Origin: Didymodactylos carnosus
Taxonomy: Eukaryota > Rotifera > Eurotatoria > Philodinida > Philodinidae
NCBI GenBank assembly: GCA_905250885.1
Contig: CAJNOQ010000024.1
Coordinates: 1 to 64,000, forward strand
Reading direction: 5' to 3'
Length of the DNA stretch: 64,000 nucleotides
Part shown: positions 24,195 to 36,714 of the stretch, one piece after another
Position numbering within the stretch: position 1 is the first letter of the stretch
Layout of the letters: each line of letters begins with the position of its first letter
Translations under genes and position numbers: made by a program
Notes under the pieces: model-generated
Seen by the model: the letters and a program-made list of their open reading frames with translations, nothing else
Told to the model about the DNA's origin: nothing
Database searches by the model: none

Positions 24195-25470
24195 CTAGCT
24201 TTCAAAAAGTGCTCTTTTTAATCTCTTATCATTTTTTGGTACTATTTTAATACAGGTCCTTCACTTTCTTCCTCAAAGCTTTCGTACAATTTCAAAGTCT
24301 TTGACCAAATTTCATATATAGAAAGATACAAAAGTTTTCACGCTTTAAAATGAGCTATAAATAAGCTTCTCAAAAATACGCTCATATAGGATAATTATCA
24401 ATACTCGACAGATATCCTCATTTTCACCTATCCTAACAATTTAAAGGAATATTTCTTCCGCGCATTTGCTCAGAACCGGAATGTTTTATACATAGAAAAA
24501 TAGAGAATTTTCCGCGCTTCAAATAAACTTCAATATTTTTTTTTAAAAATTTGGCCTCATAGATTTATTGCCTAAATATATAGATAGATATCGTGATTCT
24601 TACCCATAATGATGTATAACCATGATTACAATTTCTTTCACAAATAGAAACTAGGAATAGTTTGTACTTAGCAAAATGCAGAATTGAGGGAGCTACCAAA
24701 TAAGCTACAGTACGTTGTTTCAAATCTTAAGTTTAATAGACTTATTAGCAAAATACTATTTGTAAAATGTATACACATTCCGGTTCTGAGCAGATGCACC
24801 GAAGAAGTATTCCTTTAAGAGAGGGTCCTCCCCTAAACGTATCCTCAATTTTTGTCAATTTGTAGAGAACACCTCCAAGGATCTAGGGTTGCAATAAATC
24901 GCAGGTTGGATAAGCTTTAGTGGAGTTATGAAACTTTCAAAATTCCCAAAAGTCGATTTTCCCAGCTATTTTGCACCTAGTGCAAAAAGTATTTCTTGCG
25001 CAACACACCTTCTCAATGAAACATTCCAAAAGCATTCTGTTCATGGAAAGTTGTTCATTATACTTCCCTCTATGGGATAAGATATTGTAGTTTTAGATTG
25101 GTGTCATTATTCTGACTTTACAGGCCCAACAAGAGGCCTGAACCTGAAACACACCATACTCAGAAAACTATCCTTTTGAATAAAACTTTAGTTATAAACT
25201 TATATATGATTATTTTTCAATGAAAGTTTGTATGTAGAAGTGAATACATGTCAAGAATATACTGACTGAGAGATACAAAGGGTCAAGGGATGTTATATAT
25301 ATATATGTATAATGTAATATATATTATATATATATAAGAAATTTGATCAAGGACTTTGAAATTGCACGAAAACTTTGAGAAAGAAAGTGAATGACCTGTA
25401 TTAAAATGGTGACAAAAAAATTATGAGAGATTTTTTTTCGAGGAGACTACGAGCACTTTTTGAAAATTTG
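24195..25470. repeat. Nested inverted repeats, transposon-derived
   Basis: An outer pair of arms of about 125 bp matches in inverted orientation. 24195-24319 holds AATACAGGTCCTTCACTTTC, and 25338-25470 holds its near-complement GAAAGTGAATGACCTGTATT. An inner pair (about 24410-24490 and 24775-24850) shares TGCTCAGAACCGGAATGT and its complement. The two pairs do not share a centre, so this is at least two events rather than a single hairpin. An AT dinucleotide stretch (25293-25336) adjoins the right outer arm. No ORF of note. Confidence 0.6.
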
Positions 25471-25490
25471 TAATTTCTTCTTTCAAAGAA

Positions 25491-25920
25491 ATTCTTTGAC
25501 CATATTATATTGGAAATAATTACCCCTTCTTGGATGTTGACCAAAACAAATTTATGAACAATCTAGAATTTAAGACCGTCTCGAGTAGTACAAATCTACA
25601 AGCTGTACTAGAAATGTAAAACTGTGGTCTATGAAAATATGAATAATGTTTATAAACATTATTCATAGTCGTAGAACGGAAGGAAAACGTTTTACATTTC
25701 TACTACACTTTGTAGATTGTGCTAGTTCCGTCAACCGTGTCAAACATTTAGAAAAAAATATCAGCGGTTCGTACGTGCAAGATTTCGCGGTAAGGAAACA
25801 TCGCAGAGAGCTCGAGACGGTCTTAAATTCTAGATTGTACATAAATTTGTTTTGGTCAACATGCAAGAAGGGGTAATTATTTCCAATATAATATGGTGCA
25901 TAACAAAGGTCAAAGAATTT
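25491..25920. repeat. Inverted duplication around a 24-bp perfect palindrome
   Basis: The centre at 25641-25664 reads GAATAATGTTTA followed by its exact complement. The outer arms match for about 90 bp (for example GGAAATAATTACCCCTTCTT at 25511 and its complement near 25873). The left arm lacks about 80 bp present in the right arm. The repeated piece has protein-like composition on the strand reading FMxNLEFKTVSSS, so part of an exon or transposon gene may have been copied head to head. Confidence 0.7.
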
Positions 25921-25923
25921 TAC

Positions 25924-26088
25924 ATGTGTCGGGACATTCATGAAGCTGAACTTCACGTGACTGAAGCTCAAATTCATCTAATGGCATTATTGAATTGTAT
26001 GACGAATGTCGGTGTAGAAGACGTAGAAGAAGTAGAATATCATAGTCATGGAGAAAAACTGGACACAAGTTTGATATTTGATTCATGA
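25924..26088 (+). other. Orphan coding-like fragment, acidic
   Basis: A 54-residue open frame from ATG to TGA directly after the inverted duplication. It begins MCRDIHEAELHVTEAQ, has an acidic stretch (VEDVEEVEYH) and ends DTSLIFDS. Codon composition is more gene-like than the flanks. I do not recognise it. It could be a last exon, a captured gene piece or chance. Confidence 0.25.
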
Positions 26089-28201
26089 AACAAACTTTTA
26101 CTATCTTTTACGAAATATTGAAAAATCGTCAAATGTTGTAATTGGAAACTTAATTGACAAAATAGTATTTTCGTACTATTTTCTTCTTTTTATGTGATAT
26201 GTTCGTTAAAGTCCGTTTTTTAAGTAAACGATAAAGTGCGTTATTAGCATACTTTTCTTGTTACAAAAAATGTATAACGATGTAACGGATTAAATAATGT
26301 ATCGCGTTGTTCTGTTCTTGAAAAAAAATTGTGTTGTGACGAGATAAAGGTCAGAATGTCTTACGACGTACTAAAAATATACTCTGTTACAACACCCTTC
26401 GCCACCTTCTTTCGATAGTTTAATCTCTTTTTTCAACTGGATTTCATCATGTTTTACTCGGTATTTTCTTCGAGAACGTGAAACAATCAGAGCTTTTCTC
26501 CTGGAATACCTTCTTCAAAGTACACAGCAATTTATTTTCTTTGTTTTGAACTCTGAACTCCATTTCATTTCGGTGTCACTTCCAGTTAATATGTGTCTGT
26601 AGATACTTGACATTCGGATCAGTTCGGTACTGGAGCCAATCTAGCGCAGAGTTGGAACCGGACCGGTCCGGTCCAGTTGAAATTTTCAACCGACCGGTTA
26701 ACACCGGTTTTTTGACCAGTTTAACCACACTTCAACCGACCGGTTGGTCTCGATTTTGAATCACAAGCGAAATATGAATGCTGTACAAGAAAAGTTCGAG
26801 ATGTCAACTGAAATCACCCAAGGGACATTGAAAAAAAGGTAGTATAGTAACAATCCCAGGTCATTTATACTGGTCTGTTAACGTTCATCCGAAAAACGCC
26901 TCGTTAATAGTGTAAAAATGGCATAGGGGCAGTCCATTAACGTCACCATAAACTGTACATAGTTTGTACATAGTTTCTTTTCTTTGTTGAGGAACCAAAG
27001 CTTAGTTTTCCGTTTGTGCTTTCCTGCTTGTTGCTCTCCGCTCTCTACCTACGTGTTGTTGTTATGGAAAAACAGTATTTGTTTCTTTAGTAATGAAAAG
27101 AATAAAATTAAGTCATTGTGATTTGAAATGAAGAAAAGTGGGTGCTTTTTTAACTTTGTCGAGAAAAAAGGTGAACATCTGATATTTGTCCTGTAGTGTA
27201 ATGCGTCTTGCCCTGCCCAGAAGAATAGGAAGAAATTATTTTTATGAATCATTCTTTTGTCAGGACATGACCGCACAGTGCAGGACAGGTTGAAAATGAG
27301 TGCCCTGTGCACACCTCTGAATGGTATTCAAGACCAAAAACCCAAAATAATTAAAAAATGAGCAGAAACATTATATTTGAAGAAGAAAGTCTAAAATAAA
27401 TAATTCTACTTTTTTTGTAGTTAGTTTTGTTCTTTATCAATTTCGAAAACATTGCTTCCTTTCTATTTAGAAAAGTATTTTAAGGTAGGGGGAGTGAAAT
27501 TAAACTGAAAATAATCATTTTTAAAACGAAGAATCAAATGTTTGTAATTGCGCACTGACATGTCCGAATTGCGCACTACGACAGGGACTCTTGACAAAAA
27601 AATATTCGTAATTGAAAACATAATTAATAATGATTGAATTTTTAATGTGTATTACGAAAATATTCTTTAATTTTGTAGACGTTTGAACTATTAAATCTTA
27701 GACCATACCACTTTATACCACAGATTAACTTAAACCGGTATTTTAGAAAAACAATTTCCTAAAACTGTTATATGTTCATAGTGTTAATTCTAAAATTAGA
27801 ATCAGCTCATCCAGTATAAGCGAATACCACTAAAGTCAAATCATCTTCAAACAAAAAGAAAATCAGTGGATCTTCATATTACTTCGAATTCTTATTTATC
27901 CGAAGAGCAACATTTAAATTCTTCGAGGAAATTAGCCATATTCAAATGATTATTTCATGATCTCATAGTGTGTAATATAGTTAACGCTATTTCAATGTTT
28001 CAGTATTTCAATCAACTGTTTCATTTCGATCAGTCAAGGTCAACGCTATTGCGTCTATGAAAAGAGGCTATTTTAATTGTGAAAAATTTGTTGTTATCTA
28101 TATGAGTTAACTGATACTATTACATCAATTTTTAAGAGGATTTTTCGAGAACTTTTGGTAACATCATTTCAGAAATGAAACTCAACACTGAGAGTAGCTA
28201 T
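26089..28201. other. Intergenic with solitary hAT-like ends
   Basis: No gene recognised. At 26646 a hAT-like start CAGAGTTGGAACCGG leads into a run of ACCGGT-type palindromes to about 26755. At about 27319, read on the minus strand, TCAGAGGTGTGCACAGGGCA looks like another such end. The two do not match each other and show no shared target duplication, so they are probably separate fragments. 26955-26976 holds a direct repeat of GTACATAGTTT. Confidence 0.4.
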
Positions 28202-29304
28202 CAGAGCTCTGTATGAACTCAAAATTTTGCGTCCAGTCCGAGTCCAGCAGACTAAGTAAATAGTCCTATGAACTTTGCAAACTTCAGTATAATCTAGGAG
28301 TGGTCCATTAGCAGCTCGACCATTGTCAAGAAACATTTTATTGCTGCCAATTTCTATTTCCTCGTCGTCAATTATTACAAACAGCCTAAACGTTCCTTTG
28401 TTTCTACTATCACACTATTTGTTCCTAGGTCATCAGAGGTTGGACGAGGATCCTCACGAGGTCCCGCGATTCTTCACGGGCGGACATCGCGAGAAAGATT
28501 TTTTGAAAGCTCGATAAGGCACGGGACGAGGAGGAGGCAAGAACCTTACGATGCTAACGCCTCAAAGGACATTTTTTCTTGCGAGTGAAAGATGTTATGT
28601 TTATTCTGATCCATTTTCATAATAAAGTTGATGAGTTGATGGTTCTACTTGTGAGCCAAGGTGAAACAATGAATAGCTTATGTTATCAGAGATGTTCTGG
28701 ACTCAGGAGGATCGCCGAGGAAGTGCAAGAGGAAAATTTTATCAAGGGTGGACGAGACGGCAACGGAGCAGAAAGCTTACGGGACGATCCCCGCGAAGTA
28801 CATTTATCGGAACTTGGCGAGGCAGGAAGTTTGCGAGACGACCCCTACGAGGGAGCCAAAGATAGTCCATCGCCCACCTCTGTAGATCACCTCCTCGAGT
28901 AGTAATGCCACGCTCTCATTCACCGATGTCCATCCACTATGGTATTCAATAACAAAAACAAAATTACAGCGCTTGTTAAGCTAGTACACGCAAAATTTCA
29001 TATAGAAGTAACATCTCTCTTTATAGCTCTTTGTATATTTTCCTGATGATGAACTTAGACAGTTCGAACCCTTAAAAACGAAGATAAAATGTGTTAATAA
29101 TTCTATATAGTGTGTACTACACACTGTATCTTTAACAATACAAGAATAACATGTTTTTTATCGATTTTTCTTTGATTCAAGTCCATCCAAAATTTTTTTC
29201 TAGTCAAGACCAGTCTTTGATCTTGAAAGTTTGAGTCCAGTCCAAGTCTATATAGACTCGACTGAACTGGACTATGGACTCGATTCAGTTCATGCGAAGC
29301 TCTG
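28202..29304. mobile_element. Non-autonomous hAT-type element, 1.1 kb
   Basis: The ends are inverted repeats: CAGAGCTCTGTATGAACT on the left, and the complement of CAGAGCTTCGCATGAACT on the right. The 8-bp flanks GTAGCTAT (28194-28201) and GCAGCTAC (29305-29312) match at six of eight positions, as expected for an old target duplication. GAGTCCAGTCC-type subterminal motifs occur near both ends. The interior (about 28430-28900) is unusually GC-rich, with recurring GGACGA/CGAGACGA motifs and a short frame with two SLRDDP blocks. No transposase is visible. Confidence 0.7.
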
Positions 29305-29312
29305 GCAGCTAC

Positions 29313-30814
29313 GGTATTCCAAAATAACAAAAAATAAGAGGATGTGACATTTCATCCATTCTACTGTTCAGTATAAAACAAAGTAATGAAAAGAAAAAGT
29401 ATGAAAAGCCTTAAAATAGATGAAGTATATATATGTATATATATATATGAAATGCTTCTTATCCACCTCAAAAAAATTGAATTGTTTTGAAAAATAATGT
29501 AAATGATTATAATATTCATATATAAAAACTCATTTCTTTTTAACCAAAATTAATCATTTTTTTTTCTATAATACCATAGAAACTTTATTGATTCACAAAA
29601 TATCCTGCTGAGAGATATGAAAAATACCGGTAGTTGGCATACGCGAAACATTGTTTTATACGTATAACTTGTAATAAAAAGTGCTTCTTGTTTTTTATAG
29701 ACAGTTTCAATTTAAACGAACACGATGAATTTTATTCTGCTATATCGTAAATTTTTAATACCGCTAAATTTTATCACTTGTAAACGAAACTTATAGACAT
29801 TTGCATAAGAAACCTAACGAGATCAAAATTTAACTAGTTTTCTTACATTCCAAATCAATTTTGAGAGCACAAAAAGAGGTAAATTTTTAAGGCATTTTAT
29901 TTTCGTAATTTGTGCGAAATTGATAGTAGTCTCCAACGTTTTTATATTTGACGACACCTGAACGCTAGAAACTGCGATCGAAATAGTATTAACCCGTAAT
30001 TATTTCTACATACTTACTAGAATTGTCTAATGAGTAAAAATAAAAAATTTCATTCAAACTCAGAGTAAGTAATGTAAAATCAATATAGTACAAATTTTGT
30101 GTACAAATTTTTGAAAATAATCCGACGTGGAAATACGTTCGAAAACTGTCAGAGAAGGGTTTTTTCGACGAACTCCATACATGATAATTTCTCATGTATG
30201 GAAACTTATATAAATTGTCACGTTTTAATGGAATAATCCCACACCTGGTAGCAATCAAAAAATCTCATATTTGGGTATCTCCATGTGTAAACGCTGAAGT
30301 CCCTATCATTACAGTTAATAGTTGAACTGCATATTGCTAATTTAGGAATTTATCATGCATTGTCATTATTATGTTTTTATACCCGCAGAAAACGTTAATC
30401 CATCGATAGATCGTGATAAAAGGCATAAAAAAATAATGCTGCTGATAGATACTCATAAATAAAAATTCTCCTATGTATTCCTTCATCGTAAAAGTCTCCA
30501 AAACTTTCACATGCATGGTTTTTAATAGCAATTAACTACTCTTTGTTGTAATAGCCATTCCGTTTTCAAAAGATTACAGAACTATCTAGTCGTATTAAAA
30601 GTGAAGTGCGATATACTCAGTTAATATTCGATTAACAATGTAAACAATCCTATTGTATGAAATGTAAGCGCAGAGTTTTAACGATAGAGTTACACTCCTA
30701 TTGTGACTGGTGGAAAGATGGCTATAGCTGAGTGGGAACTGTTTTATTCCTATATCTAACAGATTTATCATTTGTTCTAGTTCCTATTTAGTTAAGTTTT
30801 ACAATAATTCGACA
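29313..30814. other. Intergenic, no gene recognised
   Basis: AT-rich. It includes an AT dinucleotide stretch at about 29425-29449 and a perfect 10-bp hairpin near 30171-30200 (CCATACATGA pairing with TCATGTATGG). No exon is supported. Confidence 0.5.
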
Positions 30815-31677
30815 ATGTCTAGTGCCCGCCGTGGTGAATATGTCCTTATTCGAAGTCAAAAACAAAAGAAGCATCCACAAGTTGTTTATGCAGATCCAGA
30901 CGAGTATTATAGTGATGAGCCTGTAACAACACAAATTGTAAGAACAAAACAGCCCACACGTCACGTAAAGTATGTTTCGGCCGATGAATCCTACCACCAT
31001 CATCAATCGAGTGGAGCAAGTGAGGTTTGTGATCCCAATTATAATATTATTATCATCAAATGTTCATTTTATATATTTGTTATTGTTTTACATTTGTTTA
31101 GAAAGCACGTGTTCATGTTCGAAAAACGACAAATGGTGAAAAAGTTTTGATAGATGATGACGATAATATTATAAAAGTATTTCGTGAACCAACACCGGAA
31201 TCCAATGTATCTGAAGGACGACAAATAATCTATTATGAAACACCCGAGGGACATTTGGTAACAAAACAACCGAAAAAAAAAATAATTGAACAAAGTCATC
31301 CAAAAACAAAAGTTGTCTATCGTGATGATGAACCAACAAAAGTTATACGAAAAGTTATTATCGATTCAATGACGGGCGATAGAAAAACAGTGTACGAAAG
31401 AGAAAAACCTAAAAAACAAGTTATAATACATCGAGATGCAGTGACCACTGTTGAATCAGATGATGAAGATCAGCAATCGTATGTACGCGTTGTACAAAAA
31501 CGTGTGGATCATTCACCTAGACGAGAAGCGAAATATGTCATTTATAAAGATCAGGATGAGCCACAATATACATATCCATCATCGTCCTCATCGAGTTATG
31601 GAAAAAGTAATCGGATTGTCTATGAAATACCAAAAAAGACGTACTTGTATTCAGCTAGTAAAAAATATTATAAATAA
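30815..31677 (+). CDS. Unrecognised charged, tyrosine-rich protein
   Basis: Two exons, 30815-31024 and 31102-31677, join in phase 0 to give 261 residues. The intron is 77 bp with a GTTTGT donor and a TTTAG acceptor. The protein is rich in Lys, Arg, Asp, Glu, Val and Tyr, and has many short K-x-V/I-Y-x-D/E motifs (for example PKTKVVYRDDEPTKV and EAKYVIYKDQDEP), so it looks built from degenerate short repeats. A serine run (SSSSSSYGKSN) comes near the end, and the C-terminus is KKYYK. There is no signal peptide, membrane segment or known domain. It is probably intrinsically disordered, and cytoskeletal or intermediate-filament-associated roles are only a guess. AATAAA lies at about 31970. Confidence 0.75.
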
Positions 31678-32312
31678 TTTGTGTTTATCAAAATTTTATT
31701 TTCTTCATTTTCAGCAAAGTAAGAAAAAATACTCAAATATTATGTAAGGCGTACGAGCAATATCCACCATTTAAGTTTTTGAACATTATTGACAAATAAT
31801 GATGTCTTTCAAATAACTTATTATTTAAGTTACTCTCAAGTTGAAGTGTGATATGCACAAAACTTACTATTGTAAATCAGATTATTATTATTAATAATGC
31901 AGCGTTAAACGTCTCAAAAGAATCATTTTGTCTTCGATTCATACTGTAATCACCAACAATTAAGACTAGAATAAAACGTCGCTAGCTGACATCTGATTGA
32001 AATGCATATTTTGCATCTCATGCCCTTGATTATTTATCGTAAAATTAAATTTGCTCTTAATATTCTAGAAAGAACATAAATCTAGTTTGGTACTTAAACA
32101 GCTAGACATTTATTGAGAGACTAACGATACACGAGCACGTTTCTTCTTAATTCTATAAAAGATATAATTTTGTATAAGAGTCACTGTGTTGTTGTTAAAG
32201 GAATGAAGATTATGTGGTAACTAAAAAGATTGTTGGTAATAAAATAAACATCACATAACCATTATTATTATACAATGACCAAGGATAAGCTCAACTTCAG
32301 GTGTTATTGTGC
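31678..32312. other. Convergent intergenic region
   Basis: Shared 3' region between the plus-strand charged-protein gene and the minus-strand 7B2 gene. Only UTR-like AT-rich sequence is seen. Confidence 0.5.
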
Positions 32313-33386
32313 TCAATACATTGGTGACTTTTTTGCAACATGAAAATAAAGATGTTGACCACTTTTATATGGATTCATGTATTTTGTATGATTTTGATCT
32401 TTTTGTGGTTGTTGATATTCTTTTCTTTTGATATCCTAAAAATACACAAATCTATAGTTGATGTTTCTGAGAGGAGATATTTCATCTAGTTCAATGTTGA
32501 CTCTAAAAACTATACGTACTCTGCGAACTCGTCGTGATCGTTTCAATATATCATTAGATGGAAGAGTATGCTAAAACAAGAAACGGAGTTTTTTATTTCT
32601 TTTTATCTGTGAACAAAATACTTACTAGCAAATTGCCGTTTGTCGTACATTCATTATGATCATCATCACACTCACAATCTTGACTTGATTGATAATGACG
32701 ACTATATTCAGCCGTAAATTTCTGCATTGATGACGAATCACAATCATTCGCTACATTCATTATATCAAAAGTGAATTTAGAATAACAGAAAAATAACAAC
32801 TAAATCACTTACTTTCAAAACCTAATGGACATGGATTCGGCGGATCACAATACGACGGCAATTGTTCATCTGTTTTAACTTCTGGATGATTTGGAATAAC
32901 TCCGCTAGGACTTAAATGTTGAGTACCCTCACCAGCACCACCTTAGACAATCAGAATTTATTTCTACCGATCTATATTTTATGATTTTGGAAAAAACACT
33001 CTTTTGCATAGTGAGAACGGTGTTTTGGCTCATAATTCCTTAGTCAGATGACCTCTATGATAAAACAGGTGGAAACGAGTCGTAACAACTAAATGTACTA
33101 TGTCAATAACGATTTTATATATATTACTCATCAATAAAAACCCTACACACCCACTTCGACATAGTATGAGTGATCATTGAACTAGACGTTCAGGTAATTG
33201 TCGAAGAAATTAATTTTTACCCGATACGTATTGATATCCACTAATTAATGGACTATGAATTTCATGTTCTTGATCTCTTGATGTAAAATATTGATCGGAA
33301 TCATCGTCAAATGATGGATATGTTCCATAATCCCAGCTCATCGAAATGCTGCCGATACAAAAAAGAAGCGAATATAGTTTCAACAT
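32313..33386 (-). CDS. SCG5: Neuroendocrine protein 7B2 (secretogranin V)
   Basis: Chaperone and inhibitor of prohormone convertase 2 in the regulated secretory pathway. Minus-strand exons 33386-33221, 32941-32813, 32750-32626, 32570-32520 and 32435-32313 give 197 residues (vertebrates about 210). A signal peptide ([17 protein letters not shown]) leads to a body with the hallmark DPPNPCPLG, the PC2-binding proline motif. A Cys-rich stretch ([19 protein letters not shown]) resembles invertebrate 7B2. A basic furin-type site KRSRRVRR ends exon 4. The last exon carries the inhibitory C-terminal peptide: [10 protein letters not shown] then HVAKKSPMY, comparable to VNPYLQGQRL and VVAKKSVP of vertebrates. 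The ATG follows a TTTTTTCAG acceptor, so a 5'UTR intron is likely. This implies peptidergic neurosecretion in the organism. Confidence 0.92.
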
Positions 33387-36300
33387 TGAAATTCCTGAAA
33401 AAAAATATAATATCAATTCGATTAAAAACTGAACGCGTGCCAGCATAACATTTAGCTCAAAGTTACCTCTTTCTCTAATATTCACTCTTATTTTATGATC
33501 ATTCCATGCGTGTTTTTATATTTTTCTTGTTCTTTTCATCGTTGTAATTTCTCAGAAAAAATAAAAAATATATTTTCTACTTGGCATACAAAAGATCGCG
33601 TTCATATATATATATTGTGTTATTTTCTTAATGTCTCATATATATACAAGTTTCATGATTGCTTAAATGCATCATTCTTCTCTTTCTAAACGTTTTGTAT
33701 TCGATTCATCGTGGCCTATTGTGTTTCCAAACGTCTGTAGCAGATGAAACGTTTTGTTCAATACTACAAATTACACATGCATCAATTCTTTCTCTAGATC
33801 TCTCGGAAAAAGGTTATATTTGCAAAAGTTTGCCTGAAGGTATAGGATTGTAAAGCGCATATTCCTCTACGGAATAAAATGTAAATGAGACTTATACGAG
33901 CATTTATTAACGGGGAAAGAAAGAGAAAAATAATCGATAATTTCCTAGTTTTATAGAAAGATTACATCATCTAATCTCAATATGATGGAGAACTGCCACA
34001 CATCTAATTTTGCAGATCATAGACTAAGTTATGATTGAAATCTATTAAAAATTATTGAGCAGGAATGGTTTCAGAAGAATATATATGTTTTTTACAACAC
34101 CATCAGAAAATTTTTTAGATTTGAATCATGTCTGATGTTACATAGTTTTCGGAAATTTGATAATGCAATGATTAATTAAATATTTATGAAAATTATTGTT
34201 GACAAGATATCAGAGGAAGAATTTTCTTCTTTTTGGAGAAATTTAAGCAATTTTAGGATTCTATAAAAATCGCCTATATTTTATTTTACAAAGAGGAATT
34301 ATCTGTTGTTGGTTTAAAGAAAAATGAGCAACGACGATACTGATTAAGAGGTTGTGACCGATCGATTAAGAACTTACCGCCTAAAAACATTTCCCCTGAT
34401 ATCAATCGATATCACTCGATATCAGACAGCTACGTAAGAGGTGGTGACCGCCTTTTAACAGTTTGTGATCGAAAGTGGTATCAAATTTTAAATAGGTACA
34501 AAAAAAACATGATAACACCTGTTTTTGAGTATATTACTGGGACTCCGTCTTCTGCGAAGACTTGGAGGGAGTTTCACAAAATCCATAACACAACATTCAG
34601 AATTATACTTGTGCGGTCGTTAGTTTGAAATCGAATAAAATCTGGATGAATATACAATGTATACATTTCTCATACACAATTGTTCACAAGTATCCGATGA
34701 TGGTACAAGCGCATATCGGTGAACATTAGAAATACTGTACTGGGTTGATGAAATTCTTTTTTTTTGCTGCAGAGTATCGCTATTAATTTTACATAAATTT
34801 GCGTATCAGAAGTGAGTGAACTTAACACACACTAAGAGAATGCGTGTCGTCCTGCTTTTAAACTGCATGAATGACAAAAAACCCAACTAACAGAGTACAT
34901 TGTGCACATTTAACAGTGTTATAATTCTACGTAATGAAAATGCGTTTTAACTCAAGAAAAGGTTCTTTTTTTACGGAAACAAACAGAAAAGTGGAAAATA
35001 CATGCAATAAATCCTTAAACGGATTAGAAAATTGAGAAAATTACGCAGTTTATTGTGGTCTAATTATATTAATGGAGATAGCAGATATGAAGATCAAAAT
35101 TATTTCCATGTATTTCAATAGGTTGACTCTTTTCTCCATGTCGATACAATATTTGGAAAACAAAAGTGAAATTTTAAGAAATTGTTATGCCAGCGTGTAG
35201 AAAATAAACTCTAGAAAATGTCAAATGTTTCTCGTAAAAAGCAGATGAGAAATAGTGAGATCATGAACAAAATTTCGATAAATGACTCTTTTTCAAAAAG
35301 ATCTCTATTCAATGAAATTGTTGCAGTTTCAATGAAAATATCAATTTAGCACATATAAACCAACGTTTATTTAGAAATCATATAACAGGATGATTTGTAA
35401 TAAAAAATGAAAACATGGCTCAGAAATTGACGAGGAGTGCCAGTATCTACCTTTTTCACCGTAATATTTAATTAACGTATATACAAATGGTGGATTTTCG
35501 TTTTCTTCAACTTTAAAAATAATAAAAACAAGACAGAAACAGTAAAGTAATCAAAGTCAAAGAATACCACTTAAAAATATTAGAAACACATGCAAAATTT
35601 TGACAAAGAGAAGAGATTTCTCCATGCACTTATAATCATAGAATATCTGTTATGTGATTTCTTTGCGTGAAAAAATATATTTTAAATGTTTACTCATATA
35701 ATGCAAAAATATGATTTTGTTTTAAAAATAAACATCAGGAAGTGAGATGTAACATAACATTCGTTCAATAGAACCTGTTGTTTAGCTAATTATTTAACAA
35801 GTCGCAATTTCGTGTGACACAGACTATAACAGTTTTTTTTCATCGAAAAAGATCCACAATCGTTTCATCGTCTAGAGTATTTTTGATATCATCTTTATTG
35901 AGTCGATTACAAAGAAGCAAGAGCAAAAAAACTTTACAATGAAAGCATACAAAGAAGGGCCAATACATTGTCGAAAAAAATCGTCAATCTTTAGCTTGAA
36001 TTGCATACATCTCTGTAGTTCTTACTGAAAAAACACAAAAAAGAAAAAAAAGAAGAGTATTTACGACAAACAAATGTTGCAAAAAACAACAGCAATATTA
36101 GTAGTTTATAACAACATTGAGACTCAAAGTGAAAACACACAAAAAATTAACTTCAATAGAAAAAAAATACTTTTTCAAGTTATAAATTTGTTGCAATGAA
36201 GGTTTTACTAGTACGCACTGAAACAAAATTTGCGTGTTCAGAGAATAGAAGTCAAAAAAGTACTTAGTTTGGACGATTTGAATTTATAAGTAGAAGACTT

Positions 36301-36714
36301 CTAAAACAGGTAACTGAACAGAAATAACAAAAGAAAAAATTTTATTCAAAAGACAGAAGACATTTACAAGAAGTAAAAAGTGACTACTTACATCTGTATG
36401 ACTCTTTCAAAAGTTAGTATAAACATATTTCAATCAAATGACATAGTGAAAAAGAAGATTGTGTTTTTTTTGTCAAGATTATTGTCAAGACGTGCATGTT
36501 TTCATGAATAAATAGTTTAAATTTGTTTACTTGTATACACTGAATTCTTTTTTTACACAAAAGTGAAAAAATAATGTCAAAAACAACAACACTCGTCCAT
36601 TTAAGGAAGTGAAGCGTGTTTCCATTTAAAAATTTGCTTTATAAAAGATAAACATAAACATAAATATTGATTCAATACTTTAGAACGCGAGTGTGTTGAA
36701 TTAAGTTACTTGTT
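33387..36714. other. Intergenic, no gene recognised
   Basis: Upstream of 7B2 and downstream of the RRM gene. AT-rich. At about 34348 and 34436 the sequence AAGAGGTKGTGACCG occurs twice, and GATATCA with CGATATCA is repeated around 34400-34428. No exon is supported. Confidence 0.5.

Noticed and set aside
26646-27319. A single hAT element from the CAGAGTTGG end to the CAGAGGTGT end
   Set aside because: The two ends do not match each other beyond CAGAG and the flanking 8-bp sequences differ.
31451-31747. Second-frame open reading frame over the charged-protein gene
   Set aside because: It overlaps the better frame that has consistent exons and charged-residue periodicity; low-complexity DNA leaves both frames open.
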